A stretch of DNA of 64,000 nt. Source: Streptomyces sp. NBC_00178. GTDB taxonomy: Bacteria > Actinomycetota > Actinomycetes > Streptomycetales > Streptomycetaceae. The DNA lies in assembly GCF_036206005.1 (NCBI RefSeq), contig NZ_CP108143.1:3052001-3116000 (forward strand), given 5' to 3'. The notes under the pieces were generated by a model. It saw only the letters and a list, made by a program, of their open reading frames with translations, ran no database searches and had not been told where the DNA came from. The position numbers and the translations under genes are program-made. Shown here one piece after another: positions 8,099-16,820 of this stretch (the first letter of the stretch is position 1; every line of letters starts with the position of its first letter).

Positions 8099-8986
8099 TC
8101 AGTCGTTCCCGTTGAGGATGGAGAGCAGGCGCAGCATCTCCAGGTAGATCCACACCAGGGTCAGCGTGAGCCCGAAGGCCGCCAGCCAGGACTCCTCGCG
8201 CGGTGCGCCGTAGGCGATGCCGTCCTCGACCTGCTTGAAGTCGAGGGCCAGGAAGCACGCGCCGAGGATGATGCCGACGACCCCGAAGAGGATGCCGAGA
8301 CCGCCGCTGCGGAAGCCCAGGCCGTCACCGCCGCCGAAGACGGTGAACAGCAGGTTGATCACCATGAGGAACAGGAAGCCCATGGCCGCGGCCATGACGA
8401 AGCCGTAGAAGCGGCGGGTGACGCGGATCCAGCGCATCTTGTAGGCGATCAGGACGCCGGCGAAGACACACATGGTGCCGATCACCGCCTGGATCACCGT
8501 GCCGGGGCTGATGTAGGTGCTGACCGTGCTGGAGATCACTCCGAGGAAGACACCCTCGAAGGCCGCGTAGGCCAGGATCAGCGCCGGGGACGCCTTGCGC
8601 TTGAAGGACTGGATGATCGCGAAGACGAACGCCACCAGGGCGGCGCCGATCGCGATGCCGTACGACTTGCCGAGGTTGGCCTCGTCGACGGGCAGCAGGG
8701 CCCAGGAGAGCGCGGCGGTGAGCACCACGGTGCCCAGCGTCATCGCGGTTCGCGTGACGACGTCGTCGATCGTCATCACGCCGGGGGCCGGCGGCGCCTG
8801 CGGCGTGCCGTGCTGGGTGTCCTGCTGGGCGTAGGGGTTCGTGGCGTACGGGTTGGCGGCCGTGCCCTGCGCGTACGGGTTGGCACCCGCTGCGGGGGCC
8901 CCGGCCTGCGGTGCCGCGTTGAAGCCCGCGTAACCGTTGTCGCGGCTGAAGCCCCGTCGCGAGAAGACCGGGTTGCTGCTCCTCAT
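8099..8986 (-). CDS. Bax inhibitor-1 / YccA-family integral membrane protein
   Basis: Protein of 295 residues. The first 70 are rich in Asn, Pro, Tyr, Ala and Gln with repeated NPYA units (ANPYAQ, ANPYAT, NPYAQQ). About seven membrane segments follow, from MTLGTVVLTAALSWALL to SWLAAFGLTLTLVWIYLEML. The order of segments and the acidic LDFKQVEDG before the last helix fit the BI-1/UPF0005 family, some members of which are pH-gated calcium-leak channels. The role in streptomycetes is not established. The ATG has GGAGG six bases upstream. It lies downstream of the bldA tRNA on the same strand but 145 bp away, so it probably has its own promoter. Confidence 0.85.
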   Translation of the reverse strand: MRSSNPVFSRRGFSRDNGYAGFNAAPQAGAPAAGANPYAQGTAANPYATNPYAQQDTQHGTPQAPPAPGVMTIDDVVTRTAMTLGTVVLTAALSWALLPVDEANLGKSYGIAIGAALVAFVFAIIQSFKRKASPALILAYAAFEGVFLGVISSTVSTYISPGTVIQAVIGTMCVFAGVLIAYKMRWIRVTRRFYGFVMAAAMGFLFLMVINLLFTVFGGGDGLGFRSGGLGILFGVVGIILGACFLALDFKQVEDGIAYGAPREESWLAAFGLTLTLVWIYLEMLRLLSILNGND

Positions 8987-9131
8987 CTCACTCCTCCATG
9001 GCCACCCTGCGTGGCCTTGCCACAAGAGTAATGGGTAGGCAAAACAAAGGCCCTAGTGCCAGAGGAGGATCTTTCGGGAAAGTTTAGAAGTGAAGTGTCG
9101 CGCGGTCACCCGGGTCCCACCGGCGATGCCG

Positions 9132-9218
9132 TGGTGCCCGGAGCCGGACTCGAACCGGCACGCCCCCGAGGAGGCAGCGAGGTTTAAGCTCGCCGTGTCT
9201 GCATTCCACCACCCGGGC
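9132..9218 (-). tRNA. bldA: tRNA-Leu(UAA), the bldA tRNA
   Basis: An 87-nt class II tRNA with a long variable arm. The acceptor stem GCCCGGG pairs with its partner near the 3' end, the T-arm reads GGTTCGAGTCC, and CCA is encoded. The anticodon stem GCGAG/CTCGC encloses loop CTTAAAC, giving anticodon UAA (bases 9184-9186 on the plus strand), which decodes UUA. In Streptomyces the only tRNA reading UUA is the bldA product, which gates expression of TTA-containing developmental and antibiotic-pathway genes. Confidence 0.95.
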
Positions 9219-9247
9219 GTGGGCGCGCGGCTCCGCGTTGGCACAAG

Positions 9248-9275
9248 ACCCTATCCGGGGGTGTCCCTCGAACAG
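9248..9275 (-). promoter_or_regulatory. Candidate bldA promoter
   Basis: On the minus strand TAGGGT lies 30 bases upstream of the mature tRNA 5' end, with CTGTTC 16 bases further up as a possible -35. Transcription would start about 20 bases before the tRNA, leaving a short 5' leader for RNase P. Confidence 0.45.
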
Positions 9276-9975
9276 CGGAACATCCGCTCGATGTTGTCTT
9301 ATTTTATTGATCTTTTGAGGGTCCGTCAGACACCGCTCACCGCATCAGCACACGCCTGGACCGGGCGAGCGGTACGAACCCCGCCAAACGGGAATGACGG
9401 AAACTCGCCGCACCCGTACGGCCCACGCGCCACGGGCGCGCGCCACCGTTCGCCAGGGCTCGCCACCTCACCTCCGCGGGAGGTCGCCCGGATACCTCAC
9501 GACCGGCGGCCACCGCGGCTGTTCCGGGCTCCCCGGCATCGCACCAGGCTGCGGAGAACAGCCCTCCCGCCCCGGCGGCGGAGCGAGCGGGCCCGTCGCC
9601 CCAGACCGCCGGGCCGGCCGGCGGGCGGACGACAGGCAGGACGGGAAGCAGGCGCCGCGCACGCGTCCCAAGGCGGTAGCCGACGCGCACCTCGTCACCC
9701 TGGGTGACCGGATCGGCCGGGCGGACGGGGCGGGAACAGGCCCGTCCGGGCACGCCGGGCCCCTCCTCGCACCGCACCGGCGGACCGCTCCTCCCCCGCC
9801 GGGAGGGCGACGCCGGTCAGGGTCCGTCTCCTACCTCAGGAGTACGCCGCCGGGCGGTGGATGCGACTCAAGAGGGCCCCGGGAACGGGCACGGGGACTG
9901 ACGACCCGGCCCGGTCCGGCGGTGAGGATAGGGGGGTCCCCCGCGAACAAGCCGTCCCGAACATGGAGTACCCCT
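9276..9975. other. 0.7-kb spacer without a convincing gene
   Basis: Contains an unusually AT-rich patch at about 9293-9320 (TTGTCTTATTTTATTGATCTTTTG) broken here into TTGTCTTATTTTATTGATC and following bases, rare for this genome. Open frames across the region are arginine/proline-rich with no start signal and look non-coding. Near the ABC transporter gene there is an inverted repeat CTCCTACCTCAGGAG at 9828-9842 that could be a response-regulator operator, and a GGATAGGGG stretch that may be part of the promoter. Confidence 0.5.
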
Positions 9976-10743
9976 GTGACCACCACCAGCGTTCACCGCA
10001 CCACCGCGGTCGCCGCCCGCGCCACGGAGCTGTCGAAGGTCTACGGCGAGGGTGAGACCCAGGTGATCGCCCTGGACCGGGTGACCGTGGACTTCCCGCA
10101 GGGCGAGTTCACGGCGATCATGGGCCCCTCCGGTTCCGGTAAGTCCACGCTGATGCACTGCGTGGCCGGCCTCGACAGCTTCAGCAGCGGATCCGTGCGG
10201 ATCGGCGAGACCGAGCTCGGCACCCTGAAGGACAAGCAGCTCACCCAGCTGCGCCGGGACAAGATCGGCTTCATCTTCCAGGCGTTCAACCTGCTGCCCA
10301 CGCTGACCGCGCTGGAGAACATCACCCTCCCGATGGACATCGCGGGCCGTAAGCCCGACGCGGCCTGGCTGCAGAAGGTCATCGACATGGTCGGCCTCTC
10401 CGACCGGCTCAAGCACCGCCCCACGGAGCTCTCCGGCGGTCAGCAGCAGCGCGTCGCGGTCGCCCGCGCCCTGGCCTCCCAGCCCGAGATCATCTTCGGC
10501 GACGAACCGACCGGCAACCTCGACTCCCGCTCCGGCGCCGAGGTGCTCGGCTTCCTGCGCAACTCGGTGCGCGAACTCGGCCAGACCGTCGTGATGGTGA
10601 CCCACGACCCGGTCGCCGCCTCCTACGCGGACCGCGTGGTGTTCCTCGCGGACGGCGCCGTCGTCGACCAGATGCTGAAGCCCACGGCCGACGGCGTCCT
10701 CGACCGGATGAAGGCGTTCGACGCGAAGGGCCGGACCAGCTGA
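9976..10743 (+). CDS. ABC transporter ATP-binding protein (MacB/LolD type)
   Basis: Protein of 255 residues that powers the FtsX-type permease encoded directly downstream. It has Walker A GPSGSGKST, the Q-loop region IFQAFNLLPTLTALEN, signature LSGGQQQR, Walker B IIFGDEPTGNLDS and the switch His in VMVTHDP. The Q-loop wording and GNLDS are typical of the MacB/LolD/FtsE branch. GTG was taken as the start because GGAG is seven bases upstream; the open frame before it is non-protein-like. It is closely similar along its length to the ATPase at 44.7-45.5 kb. The substrate is unknown. Confidence 0.92.
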   Translation: MTTTSVHRTTAVAARATELSKVYGEGETQVIALDRVTVDFPQGEFTAIMGPSGSGKSTLMHCVAGLDSFSSGSVRIGETELGTLKDKQLTQLRRDKIGFIFQAFNLLPTLTALENITLPMDIAGRKPDAAWLQKVIDMVGLSDRLKHRPTELSGGQQQRVAVARALASQPEIIFGDEPTGNLDSRSGAEVLGFLRNSVRELGQTVVMVTHDPVAASYADRVVFLADGAVVDQMLKPTADGVLDRMKAFDAKGRTS

Positions 10744-10820
10744 GCCGGGCGGCGCCGCGTCACGGCCGCCGCTCCCCCCGCCCCGACTCCCTTCCGGCAC
10801 CCATCCCAGGACACCCAGAC

Positions 10821-13352
10821 ATGTTCCGAACCGCCCTGCGCAACGTGCTCGCGCACAAGGCCAGGCTGCTGATGACCGTGCTCGCCGTCATGCTCGGCGT
10901 AGCGTTCGTCTCCGGCACCCTCGTCTTCACCGACACCCTCGGCAACGCCTTCCGCAACCAGTCGGCCAAGAGTTACGACGACGTCGCCGTCGCGGTCTCC
11001 ACCTATGCCGACGGCGACGACGACACCCCCGGCATCGACGACGCCACCCTGGAGAAGATCCGGGCGCTGGACGGCGTCGCCTCCGCGACCGGGCGGGTCT
11101 CCGGCTTCGCCGGCGTCGCCGACCCCGACGGCAAGCTCATCGGCAACGGCTGGTCCAACACCGGCGCCAACTTCTCCCCCGGCAAGGGCGGCAAGGACGG
11201 CGCGTACACCTTCACCGACGGCACGGGCCCGCTGAAGAGCGGCCAGGTCGCCCTCGACCAGGAGACCGCGGACAAGGGCGAGTACCGCGTCGGCGACCCC
11301 GTGCGGGTGGCCACGAACGGTCCGGTGAAGCAGTACACCCTCTCCGGTGTCTTCACGACCGAGGACGGCGCGGTCAACGCGGGCGGCAGCCTGGTTCTGT
11401 TCGACACGGCGACCGCCCAGACGCTCTACCTCAAGCCCGGGGTCTTCAAGGACGCCACCGTGACCGCCACCGCGGGCAGCTCCGACAGGGCGATCCTGGA
11501 CGCGATCGAGCCGCTGCTCCCCAAGGACGCGACCGCGCAGACCGGCAAGGCCCTCGCCGACGAGCAGGCCGAGCAGATCGAGAGCGGGCTGTCCGGCCTG
11601 AACGCCATGCTCCTGGCCTTCGCGGGCATCGCGCTGTTCGTCGGCGTGTTCCTCATCGCCAACACCTTCACCATGCTGGTCGCCCAGCGGACCCGTGAAC
11701 TCGCCCTGATGCGTGCCATCGGCGCCTCGCGCCGTCAGATCAAGCGCTCGGTCCTGATCGAGGCGGCCGTCGTGGGCACGCTGGCCTCCGTCATCGGATT
11801 CGTCCTCGGCATCGGTCTCGCCACCGGGCTGCGCTCCGCGACGAGCCTCATCGGCGGCAAGATCCCGGCGGGTCCGCTCATCATCTCGCCCGTGGCGGTC
11901 GGTGCCGCCTTCGGCGTCGGCATCCTGATCACCGTGCTGGCGGCCTGGCTGCCCGCCCGCCGGGCCGCGAAGATCGCCCCGGTCGCGGCGATGAGCAGCG
12001 TGCACGCCGTCGCCACCACCAAGTCCCTGATCGTGCGGAACTCGATCGGCGCGGTCATCGCCCTGATCGGCGCGGCAGGGATCGTCGGCGGCGCCGCGAC
12101 CGGCGGCGAGGACGGCCGCTACCTCGTCGCGGCCGGCGCCTTCCTCGCCCTCATCGGCATCATCGTGCTGATCCCGCTCCTGTCCCGCCCGGCCGTCGCC
12201 GCGGTACGCCCCCTGCTGAGGAAGCTGTTCGGGGTGTCCGGGAAGCTGGCCGCGCAGAACGCGGTCCGCAACCCCCGCCGTACCGGCGCCACCGCCTCCG
12301 CGCTCGCCATCGGCCTGACCCTGGTCACCGGCATCTCGGTGCTCGGCGTGACGCTCGGCCAGGCGATCGACAAGATGACGACGGATAACATCAGGGCCGA
12401 CTACATGGTCTCGATGGCCAGTGGCGACTCGCTCGACGAGTCGGCGCTCACCGCCCTGTCGAAGGCCGACGGCGTCACCGCCCTGTCACCTCAGCAGTCG
12501 GTGTACTTCCAGATCGACGGGGAGTTCCACTCCGCCTCCGGCGTCACCCCGGGCGACGTGGAGAAGGTCTTCTCGCTGAAGACGGTGTCCGGCTCGCTCA
12601 GCTCGCTGAAGGACGGCGAGGTCGCGGTCGGCTCAAAGACCGCGAAGTCGAACGGGTGGAAGACCGGGGACACCCTGCCGGTGACCTTCGACGACGAGAA
12701 GAAGGCCACGGTCAAGGTCGGCGCCCTCTACGAGGAGAACGAGTTCCTCTCGCCCTTCGTGGTCCCGAAGGCGTTCGCCGACGCGCACAGCTCCACGTCC
12801 CGCCCCGACATCCGCGAGATCTGGATCAAGACGGACGGCGGCGCGAGCAAGGCCAACGAGCAGGCCGTCGTGAACGCGCTCGGGGACAACCCGGCGATGA
12901 GCGTCATGGACCAGCAGGACATCCGCGACACCTTCGGCGGCTTCGTGAACACCGCCCTGAACATCATGTACGGGCTGCTCGCCATGGCCCTCCTCATCGC
13001 GGTGCTCGGCGTCGTCAACACCCTCGCGATGTCGGTCTTCGAGCGGCAGCAGGAGATCGGGATGCTCCGCGCCATCGGCCTGGACCGTGGGCGCGTGAAG
13101 CGGATGATCCGCCTGGAGGCCGTCGTCATCTCGGTCTTCGGCGCGGTGATCGGGGTCGGGCTCGGCGTCTTCCTCGGCTGGGCGATCGGCCGGACGCTGG
13201 CCGACCAGATCCCCGGCTACGCCCTGGTCGTCCCGTGGGACCGCATCGCGCTCTTCCTGGTGCTCGCCGGGCTGGTGGGTGTGCTGGCCTCGCTCTGGCC
13301 GGCCCGCAGCGGCGCGAAGCTCAACATGCTGACCGCGATCAAGACGGAGTAG
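10821..13352 (+). CDS. FtsX/MacB-type ABC transporter permease
   Basis: Protein of 843 residues. It starts with a membrane segment (LMTVLAVMLGVAFVSGTLVF), then an extracytoplasmic MacB-type domain to about residue 250 and a first FtsX core of three helices (with ERTREL-like QRTRELALMRAIGASRRQIKR). Central helices and a second extracytoplasmic domain follow, then a second FtsX core (FERQQEIGMLRAIGLDRGRVKRMI) near the C-terminus. The duplicated layout means one chain can form the whole permease. It lies 77 bp after its ATPase gene. Relatives export lipids, peptides or act mechanically on cell-wall enzymes; the substrate here is not known. Confidence 0.9.
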   Translation: MFRTALRNVLAHKARLLMTVLAVMLGVAFVSGTLVFTDTLGNAFRNQSAKSYDDVAVAVSTYADGDDDTPGIDDATLEKIRALDGVASATGRVSGFAGVADPDGKLIGNGWSNTGANFSPGKGGKDGAYTFTDGTGPLKSGQVALDQETADKGEYRVGDPVRVATNGPVKQYTLSGVFTTEDGAVNAGGSLVLFDTATAQTLYLKPGVFKDATVTATAGSSDRAILDAIEPLLPKDATAQTGKALADEQAEQIESGLSGLNAMLLAFAGIALFVGVFLIANTFTMLVAQRTRELALMRAIGASRRQIKRSVLIEAAVVGTLASVIGFVLGIGLATGLRSATSLIGGKIPAGPLIISPVAVGAAFGVGILITVLAAWLPARRAAKIAPVAAMSSVHAVATTKSLIVRNSIGAVIALIGAAGIVGGAATGGEDGRYLVAAGAFLALIGIIVLIPLLSRPAVAAVRPLLRKLFGVSGKLAAQNAVRNPRRTGATASALAIGLTLVTGISVLGVTLGQAIDKMTTDNIRADYMVSMASGDSLDESALTALSKADGVTALSPQQSVYFQIDGEFHSASGVTPGDVEKVFSLKTVSGSLSSLKDGEVAVGSKTAKSNGWKTGDTLPVTFDDEKKATVKVGALYEENEFLSPFVVPKAFADAHSSTSRPDIREIWIKTDGGASKANEQAVVNALGDNPAMSVMDQQDIRDTFGGFVNTALNIMYGLLAMALLIAVLGVVNTLAMSVFERQQEIGMLRAIGLDRGRVKRMIRLEAVVISVFGAVIGVGLGVFLGWAIGRTLADQIPGYALVVPWDRIALFLVLAGLVGVLASLWPARSGAKLNMLTAIKTE

Positions 13353-13360
13353 GCGCGGAG

Positions 13361-13404
13361 CGAGGAGGGCCGGTACCCGCGGACGCGGGTACCGGCCCTC
13401 CTCG
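13361..13404. terminator. Perfect 21-bp inverted repeat terminator
   Basis: The arms 13361-13381 and 13384-13404 are exact complements, one of the strongest hairpins in the window. It separates the convergent ABC permease and cyclopropane synthase genes and can serve both. Confidence 0.9.
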
Positions 13405-13413
13405 CGTTCCGGG

Positions 13414-14718
13414 TCAGCCGTTGGCGGACGCCGTCCAGTCGCGGGCCCGCAGCGGCATGGCGGACCCGCCGCCCTCCCGCGGTCGTACGGCGAGGATCTG
13501 GTTGACGCCGATCTTGTTGCGCTCGAAGGACAGCGCGGAGGCGGCCATGTAGAGCCGCCACACCCGGGCCCGACCGGGCGAGGTGGCCCGGACGGCCTCC
13601 TTCCAGTGCTTCTCCAGGTTGGCCACCCACTGACGCAGCGTCAGTGCGTAGTGCTCGCGGATCGCCTCGACGTCGCGGGCCTCGAAGCCGGCCTGCTCCA
13701 GTGTGTCGACCGTGCGGCCCACCGGGGCGAGTTCGCCGTCGGGGAAGACGTAGGCGTCGATGAACTCGTCGATGCGGTAGGCCGACTCGTCCTTCTCCGG
13801 GCGCCGGGCGATCTGGTGGTTCAGCAGCCGGCCGCCGGGCTTGAGAAGGGCGTAGAGGTCGTCGGCGTACTCCCGGAACCGCACGGAGCCCACGTGCTCG
13901 GCCATGCCGATCGAGGAGATCGCGTCGTACGGGCCGTCCCTGACGTCCCGGTAGTCCTGGACCCGGATCTCGATCAGGTCGGCGAGGCCCTCCTCCGCGA
14001 TGCGCTTGCGGGCGAAGGCGGCCTGCTCGGTGGAGAGCGTCACGCCCGTGACCCGGGCGCCGTACTCGCGGGCGGCGTGGATGGCCATCGAGCCCCAGCC
14101 GCAGCCGACGTCGAGGAGCCGGTCGCCCTCCTTCAGGGCCAGCTTGCGGCAGACGAGGTCGAGCTTGTCGCGCTGGGCCTCCTCCAGCGGGACGCCGTCG
14201 CGCCAGTAGGCGCAGGAGTACACCATGGACGGGCCGAGGACCAGCGCGTAGAAGTCGTTGCCCACGTCGTAGTGGTGGCTGATCGCCTCCTTGTCGCGGC
14301 GCCTGGTGTGCAGCGCGCCGGCGCGGCGGCGGACCTCCTCGGCGGGCGGGGGCGGCGGCGGCCAGGGACCGGCCAGCTGGACGAGGCCCCGTGCGAAGGC
14401 CCGCACCCTGGCGTCCCGGACGGGGTGGACACCGTCCTTCGCGTCCGCGCCGCGCTCCCAGAGCAGTGAGGCCACGGCGCCCAGGACGGCGTACAGGTCA
14501 CCGTCGACGTCGATCTCGCCGGCCACCCAGGCGCGGGCCAGACCCAGTTCGCCCGGCTTCCAGAGGAGCCTGCGCAGGGCGCGGCGGTGGCGCAGGACGA
14601 GTGCGGGCGCGCCCGGCGGCCCGGATTCGCTGCCGTCCCACGCCCGGATGCGGACGGGCAGGGGTTCACCCAGGAACTCTTCGGCGAGAGCGGTCAGCCG
14701 CGACGCGGCATCGGCCAT
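13414..14718 (-). CDS. cfa: Cyclopropane-fatty-acyl-phospholipid synthase family methyltransferase
   Basis: Transfers a methyl(ene) group from S-adenosylmethionine to unsaturated acyl chains of membrane phospholipids. The 434-residue protein has an N-terminal Cfa domain and the SAM-binding motif LLDVGCGWGSMAIHAA. It also has the Cfa-specific ISHHYDVGNDFY (lipid-site) and MVYSCAYW, and SIGMAEHVG and HYALTLRQW in the C-terminal part. The ATG has GGAGG eight bases upstream; sequence further up is low-complexity and was not included. Mycolic-acid methyltransferases share the fold, but streptomycetes lack mycolates, so Cfa-like activity on phospholipid is the better guess. Confidence 0.9.
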   Translation of the reverse strand: MADAASRLTALAEEFLGEPLPVRIRAWDGSESGPPGAPALVLRHRRALRRLLWKPGELGLARAWVAGEIDVDGDLYAVLGAVASLLWERGADAKDGVHPVRDARVRAFARGLVQLAGPWPPPPPPAEEVRRRAGALHTRRRDKEAISHHYDVGNDFYALVLGPSMVYSCAYWRDGVPLEEAQRDKLDLVCRKLALKEGDRLLDVGCGWGSMAIHAAREYGARVTGVTLSTEQAAFARKRIAEEGLADLIEIRVQDYRDVRDGPYDAISSIGMAEHVGSVRFREYADDLYALLKPGGRLLNHQIARRPEKDESAYRIDEFIDAYVFPDGELAPVGRTVDTLEQAGFEARDVEAIREHYALTLRQWVANLEKHWKEAVRATSPGRARVWRLYMAASALSFERNKIGVNQILAVRPREGGGSAMPLRARDWTASANG

Positions 14719-14913
14719 GGCGCACACCTCCGTGGTGGTGTTTCCGACGTGCCTAAATTCGCATATACGCACCCGAACCGGGCCGCGACACCTCGGGGCC
14801 GCGGCGAGGTACACCGGCGTCAACGCCGCGCGGCCCTCACGCCATCCCTGCCCGGGGCAACGGAACGGCAAAATACCTGCACCCACCATCTACCTGGCGG
14901 GCGACCGGGCACG

Positions 14914-14957
14914 CCGAAGGGGCCGCCCGCACCACGGATGGCGGACGGCCCCTTCGG
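14914..14957. terminator. Terminator between ndh and cfa
   Basis: CCGAAGGGGCCG pairs exactly with CGGCCCCTTCGG across a 20-base loop that can form further pairs. It lies 14 bases past the ndh stop codon. The gap up to cfa also holds a possible cfa promoter on the minus strand (TAGGCA with TTCGGG 16 bases upstream). Confidence 0.7.
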
Positions 14958-14970
14958 TTTCCCGCAGGCG

Positions 14971-16371
14971 TCAGGAGGCCTTGGCCTTCTCACCCTCGGA
15001 CTTGTTCTTGTCGCCGTCGGCCTTGGCGGCCACGGGCGTCGGCTTGGCGGCCTCGTAGAACTCCTCGCGGGGAGTCTCCATGGCGCCGAGCGAGACGACC
15101 TCGCGCTTCAGGAACATCGCCAGCGTCCAGTCGGCGAAGATCCGGATCTTGCGGTTCCAGGTCGGCATGGCCATGCCGTGGTAGCCGCGGTGCATGTACC
15201 AGGCGAGACGGCCCTTGACCTTGATCTTCACCTTGCCCATGACGATCATCGCGACGCCCTTGTGCAGGCCCAGACCGGCGACCGCACCCTTGTTGGCGTG
15301 GCTGTACTCCTTCTGCGGGAAGCCCCGCATGCCGGAGATGACGTTGTCGCCGAGGACCTTCGCCTGACGCAGCGCGTGCTGGGCGTTCGGCGGGCACCAG
15401 GCGTTCGGGTTGCCGGCGCGGCGGCCGACCATGTCCGGCACCTGTGCGTTGTCGCCCGCGGCCCAGATGTAGTCGGTGCCCTGCACCTGGAGCTTCTCCG
15501 AGGTGTCCACGTGCCCACGCGGGCCGAGCGGCAGGCCGAAGCGGGCCAGCGCCGGGTTCGGCTTCACGCCGGCCGTCCACACGATCGTGCTGGAGTCGAC
15601 CTCGAGGCCGTTCTTCAGGACGACGTGACCGTCGACGCAGGAGTCCATCGAGGTCGAGAGGTAGACCTCGACACCGCGGCTCTCCAGGTGCTCCTTGCCG
15701 TACGCGCCCAGCTTCGGGCCGACCTCGGGAAGGATCTTGTCCGCGGCGTCGACCAGGATGAAGCGCATGTCCTCGCGCTTCACGCTGGAGTAGTACTTCG
15801 CGGCGTCCCGGGCCATGTCCTCGACCTCGCCGATGGTCTCCGCGCCGGCGAAGCCGCCGCCCACGAAGACGAACGTCAGCGCCTTGCGGCGGACGTCCTC
15901 GTCGGTCGTCGAGTCGGCCTTGTCCAGCTGCTCGAGGACGTGGTTGCGCAGCCCGATGGACTCCTCGATGCCCTTCATGCCGATGCCCTGCTCGGCGAGG
16001 CCGGGGATCGGGAAGGTCCGGGAGACCGCGCCCATCGCGATGACCAGGTAGTCGAAGGGCAGCTCGTAGGCCTCGCCGACGAGCGGCGCGACCGTGGCGA
16101 CCTTGCGGTCCTGATCGATGGTCGTGACTCGGCCGGTGAGGACCTCGGCCTTGGGCAGAACGCGTCGCAGCGGGACGACGACATGCCGAGGCGAGATGCT
16201 GCCGGCAGCAGCTTCGGGGAGGAAGGGCTGGTACGTCATGTACGAGCGAGGGTCGACGACCGTGACGGTCGCCTCTCCATACCGCATCTTCTTCAGAATG
16301 CGACGAGCTGCGTACAGGCCTACGTACCCACCGCCTACAACGAGGATCCTGGGACGCTCCGTGGTGCTCAT
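14971..16371 (-). CDS. ndh: Type II NADH dehydrogenase (NDH-2)
   Basis: Single-subunit, non-proton-pumping NADH:menaquinone oxidoreductase on the inner face of the membrane. The 466-residue protein has two dinucleotide-binding folds, VVGGGYVGLYAA for FAD near the N-terminus and FVFVGGGFAGAETIGEVED for NADH. It also has FAD-ribose contacts at IWAAGDNAQVPD and NDH-2-type quinone-side residues (AWCPPNAQHALRQAKVLGDN). The C-terminal KYHRGY-like region (WYMHRGYHGMAMPTWNRKIRIFADW) fits amphipathic membrane attachment, and the last 25 residues are lysine/alanine-rich. The ATG has no clear ribosome binding site. A Rex-type operator lies 35 bases upstream. Confidence 0.92.
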   Translation of the reverse strand: MSTTERPRILVVGGGYVGLYAARRILKKMRYGEATVTVVDPRSYMTYQPFLPEAAAGSISPRHVVVPLRRVLPKAEVLTGRVTTIDQDRKVATVAPLVGEAYELPFDYLVIAMGAVSRTFPIPGLAEQGIGMKGIEESIGLRNHVLEQLDKADSTTDEDVRRKALTFVFVGGGFAGAETIGEVEDMARDAAKYYSSVKREDMRFILVDAADKILPEVGPKLGAYGKEHLESRGVEVYLSTSMDSCVDGHVVLKNGLEVDSSTIVWTAGVKPNPALARFGLPLGPRGHVDTSEKLQVQGTDYIWAAGDNAQVPDMVGRRAGNPNAWCPPNAQHALRQAKVLGDNVISGMRGFPQKEYSHANKGAVAGLGLHKGVAMIVMGKVKIKVKGRLAWYMHRGYHGMAMPTWNRKIRIFADWTLAMFLKREVVSLGAMETPREEFYEAAKPTPVAAKADGDKNKSEGEKAKAS

Positions 16372-16405
16372 GCCATCGAGTATCCACCCCCCTCGGGGGG
16401 CATGC

Positions 16406-16423
16406 TCGTGAGCCCCTTCACAA
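16406..16423 (-). promoter_or_regulatory. Rex-type operator proximal to ndh
   Basis: On the minus strand TTGTGAAGGGGCTCACGA matches the Rex operator pattern TTGTGAA-N4-TTCACAA in the whole left half and five of seven bases of the right half. It lies just upstream of the ndh start. Rex senses NADH/NAD+ and ndh is an established target class in streptomycetes. Confidence 0.7.
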
Positions 16424-16678
16424 GGTATGCGCGACCCTCTGCTACACTGCGCCGCCCACGTGACCCAGGTCATGGTCCACCCGGGGAACCAGAGGGCGCG
16501 GGCGAACGTTGGGCACCGCTTGTGAGCTGGCCCTTGAGCCGTCGGACGCGGGCGGACACCCGCCCCGGACACACCCCGGCCACACCCTCGCAACACCCCC
16601 GTCCCGCGCGCACGGGGGCCTCGGCGGGGCCCGTACGGCCCCCTGGAGGAAGAACTTGGCCCAGTGGAGCCGAATTCC

Positions 16679-16696
16679 TTGTGAAGAAGTTCACGA
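16679..16696. promoter_or_regulatory. Second Rex-type operator, distal
   Basis: TTGTGAAGAAGTTCACGA fits the Rex operator pattern at all but one position, which is better than the proximal site. It lies about 300 bp upstream of ndh, just past the ppx terminator. The 449-bp gap between ndh and ppx holds no convincing gene otherwise. Confidence 0.6.
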
Positions 16697-16718
16697 ACTT
16701 CGTCGTGGCGCTGCGGAA

Positions 16719-16751
16719 AAGGCCCCTCCGGACCGGGTCCGGAGGGGCCTT
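16719..16751 (-). terminator. ppx terminator
   Basis: AAGGCCCCTCCGGA pairs with TCCGGAGGGGCCTT around CCGGG. In the minus direction the stem is followed by a short T-run, so it terminates ppx, whose stop codon is 70 bases upstream. Confidence 0.8.
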
Positions 16752-16820
16752 CAGGGCCTCAAAGGTGCAGGCGGGAATGCGTATGAGCAGCATCTCACCG
16801 CGCCTGCGGCGCTGCTGTGA

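Noticed and set aside
9394..9975. N-terminal extension of the first ABC ATPase
   Set aside because: Sequence is Arg/Pro-rich and non-conserved, while GTG at 9976 has a well-spaced GGAG.
16655..16820. Small open frame from TTG with GGAGGA upstream
   Set aside because: It runs through the ppx terminator hairpin and the distal Rex-like site, with no protein-like composition.
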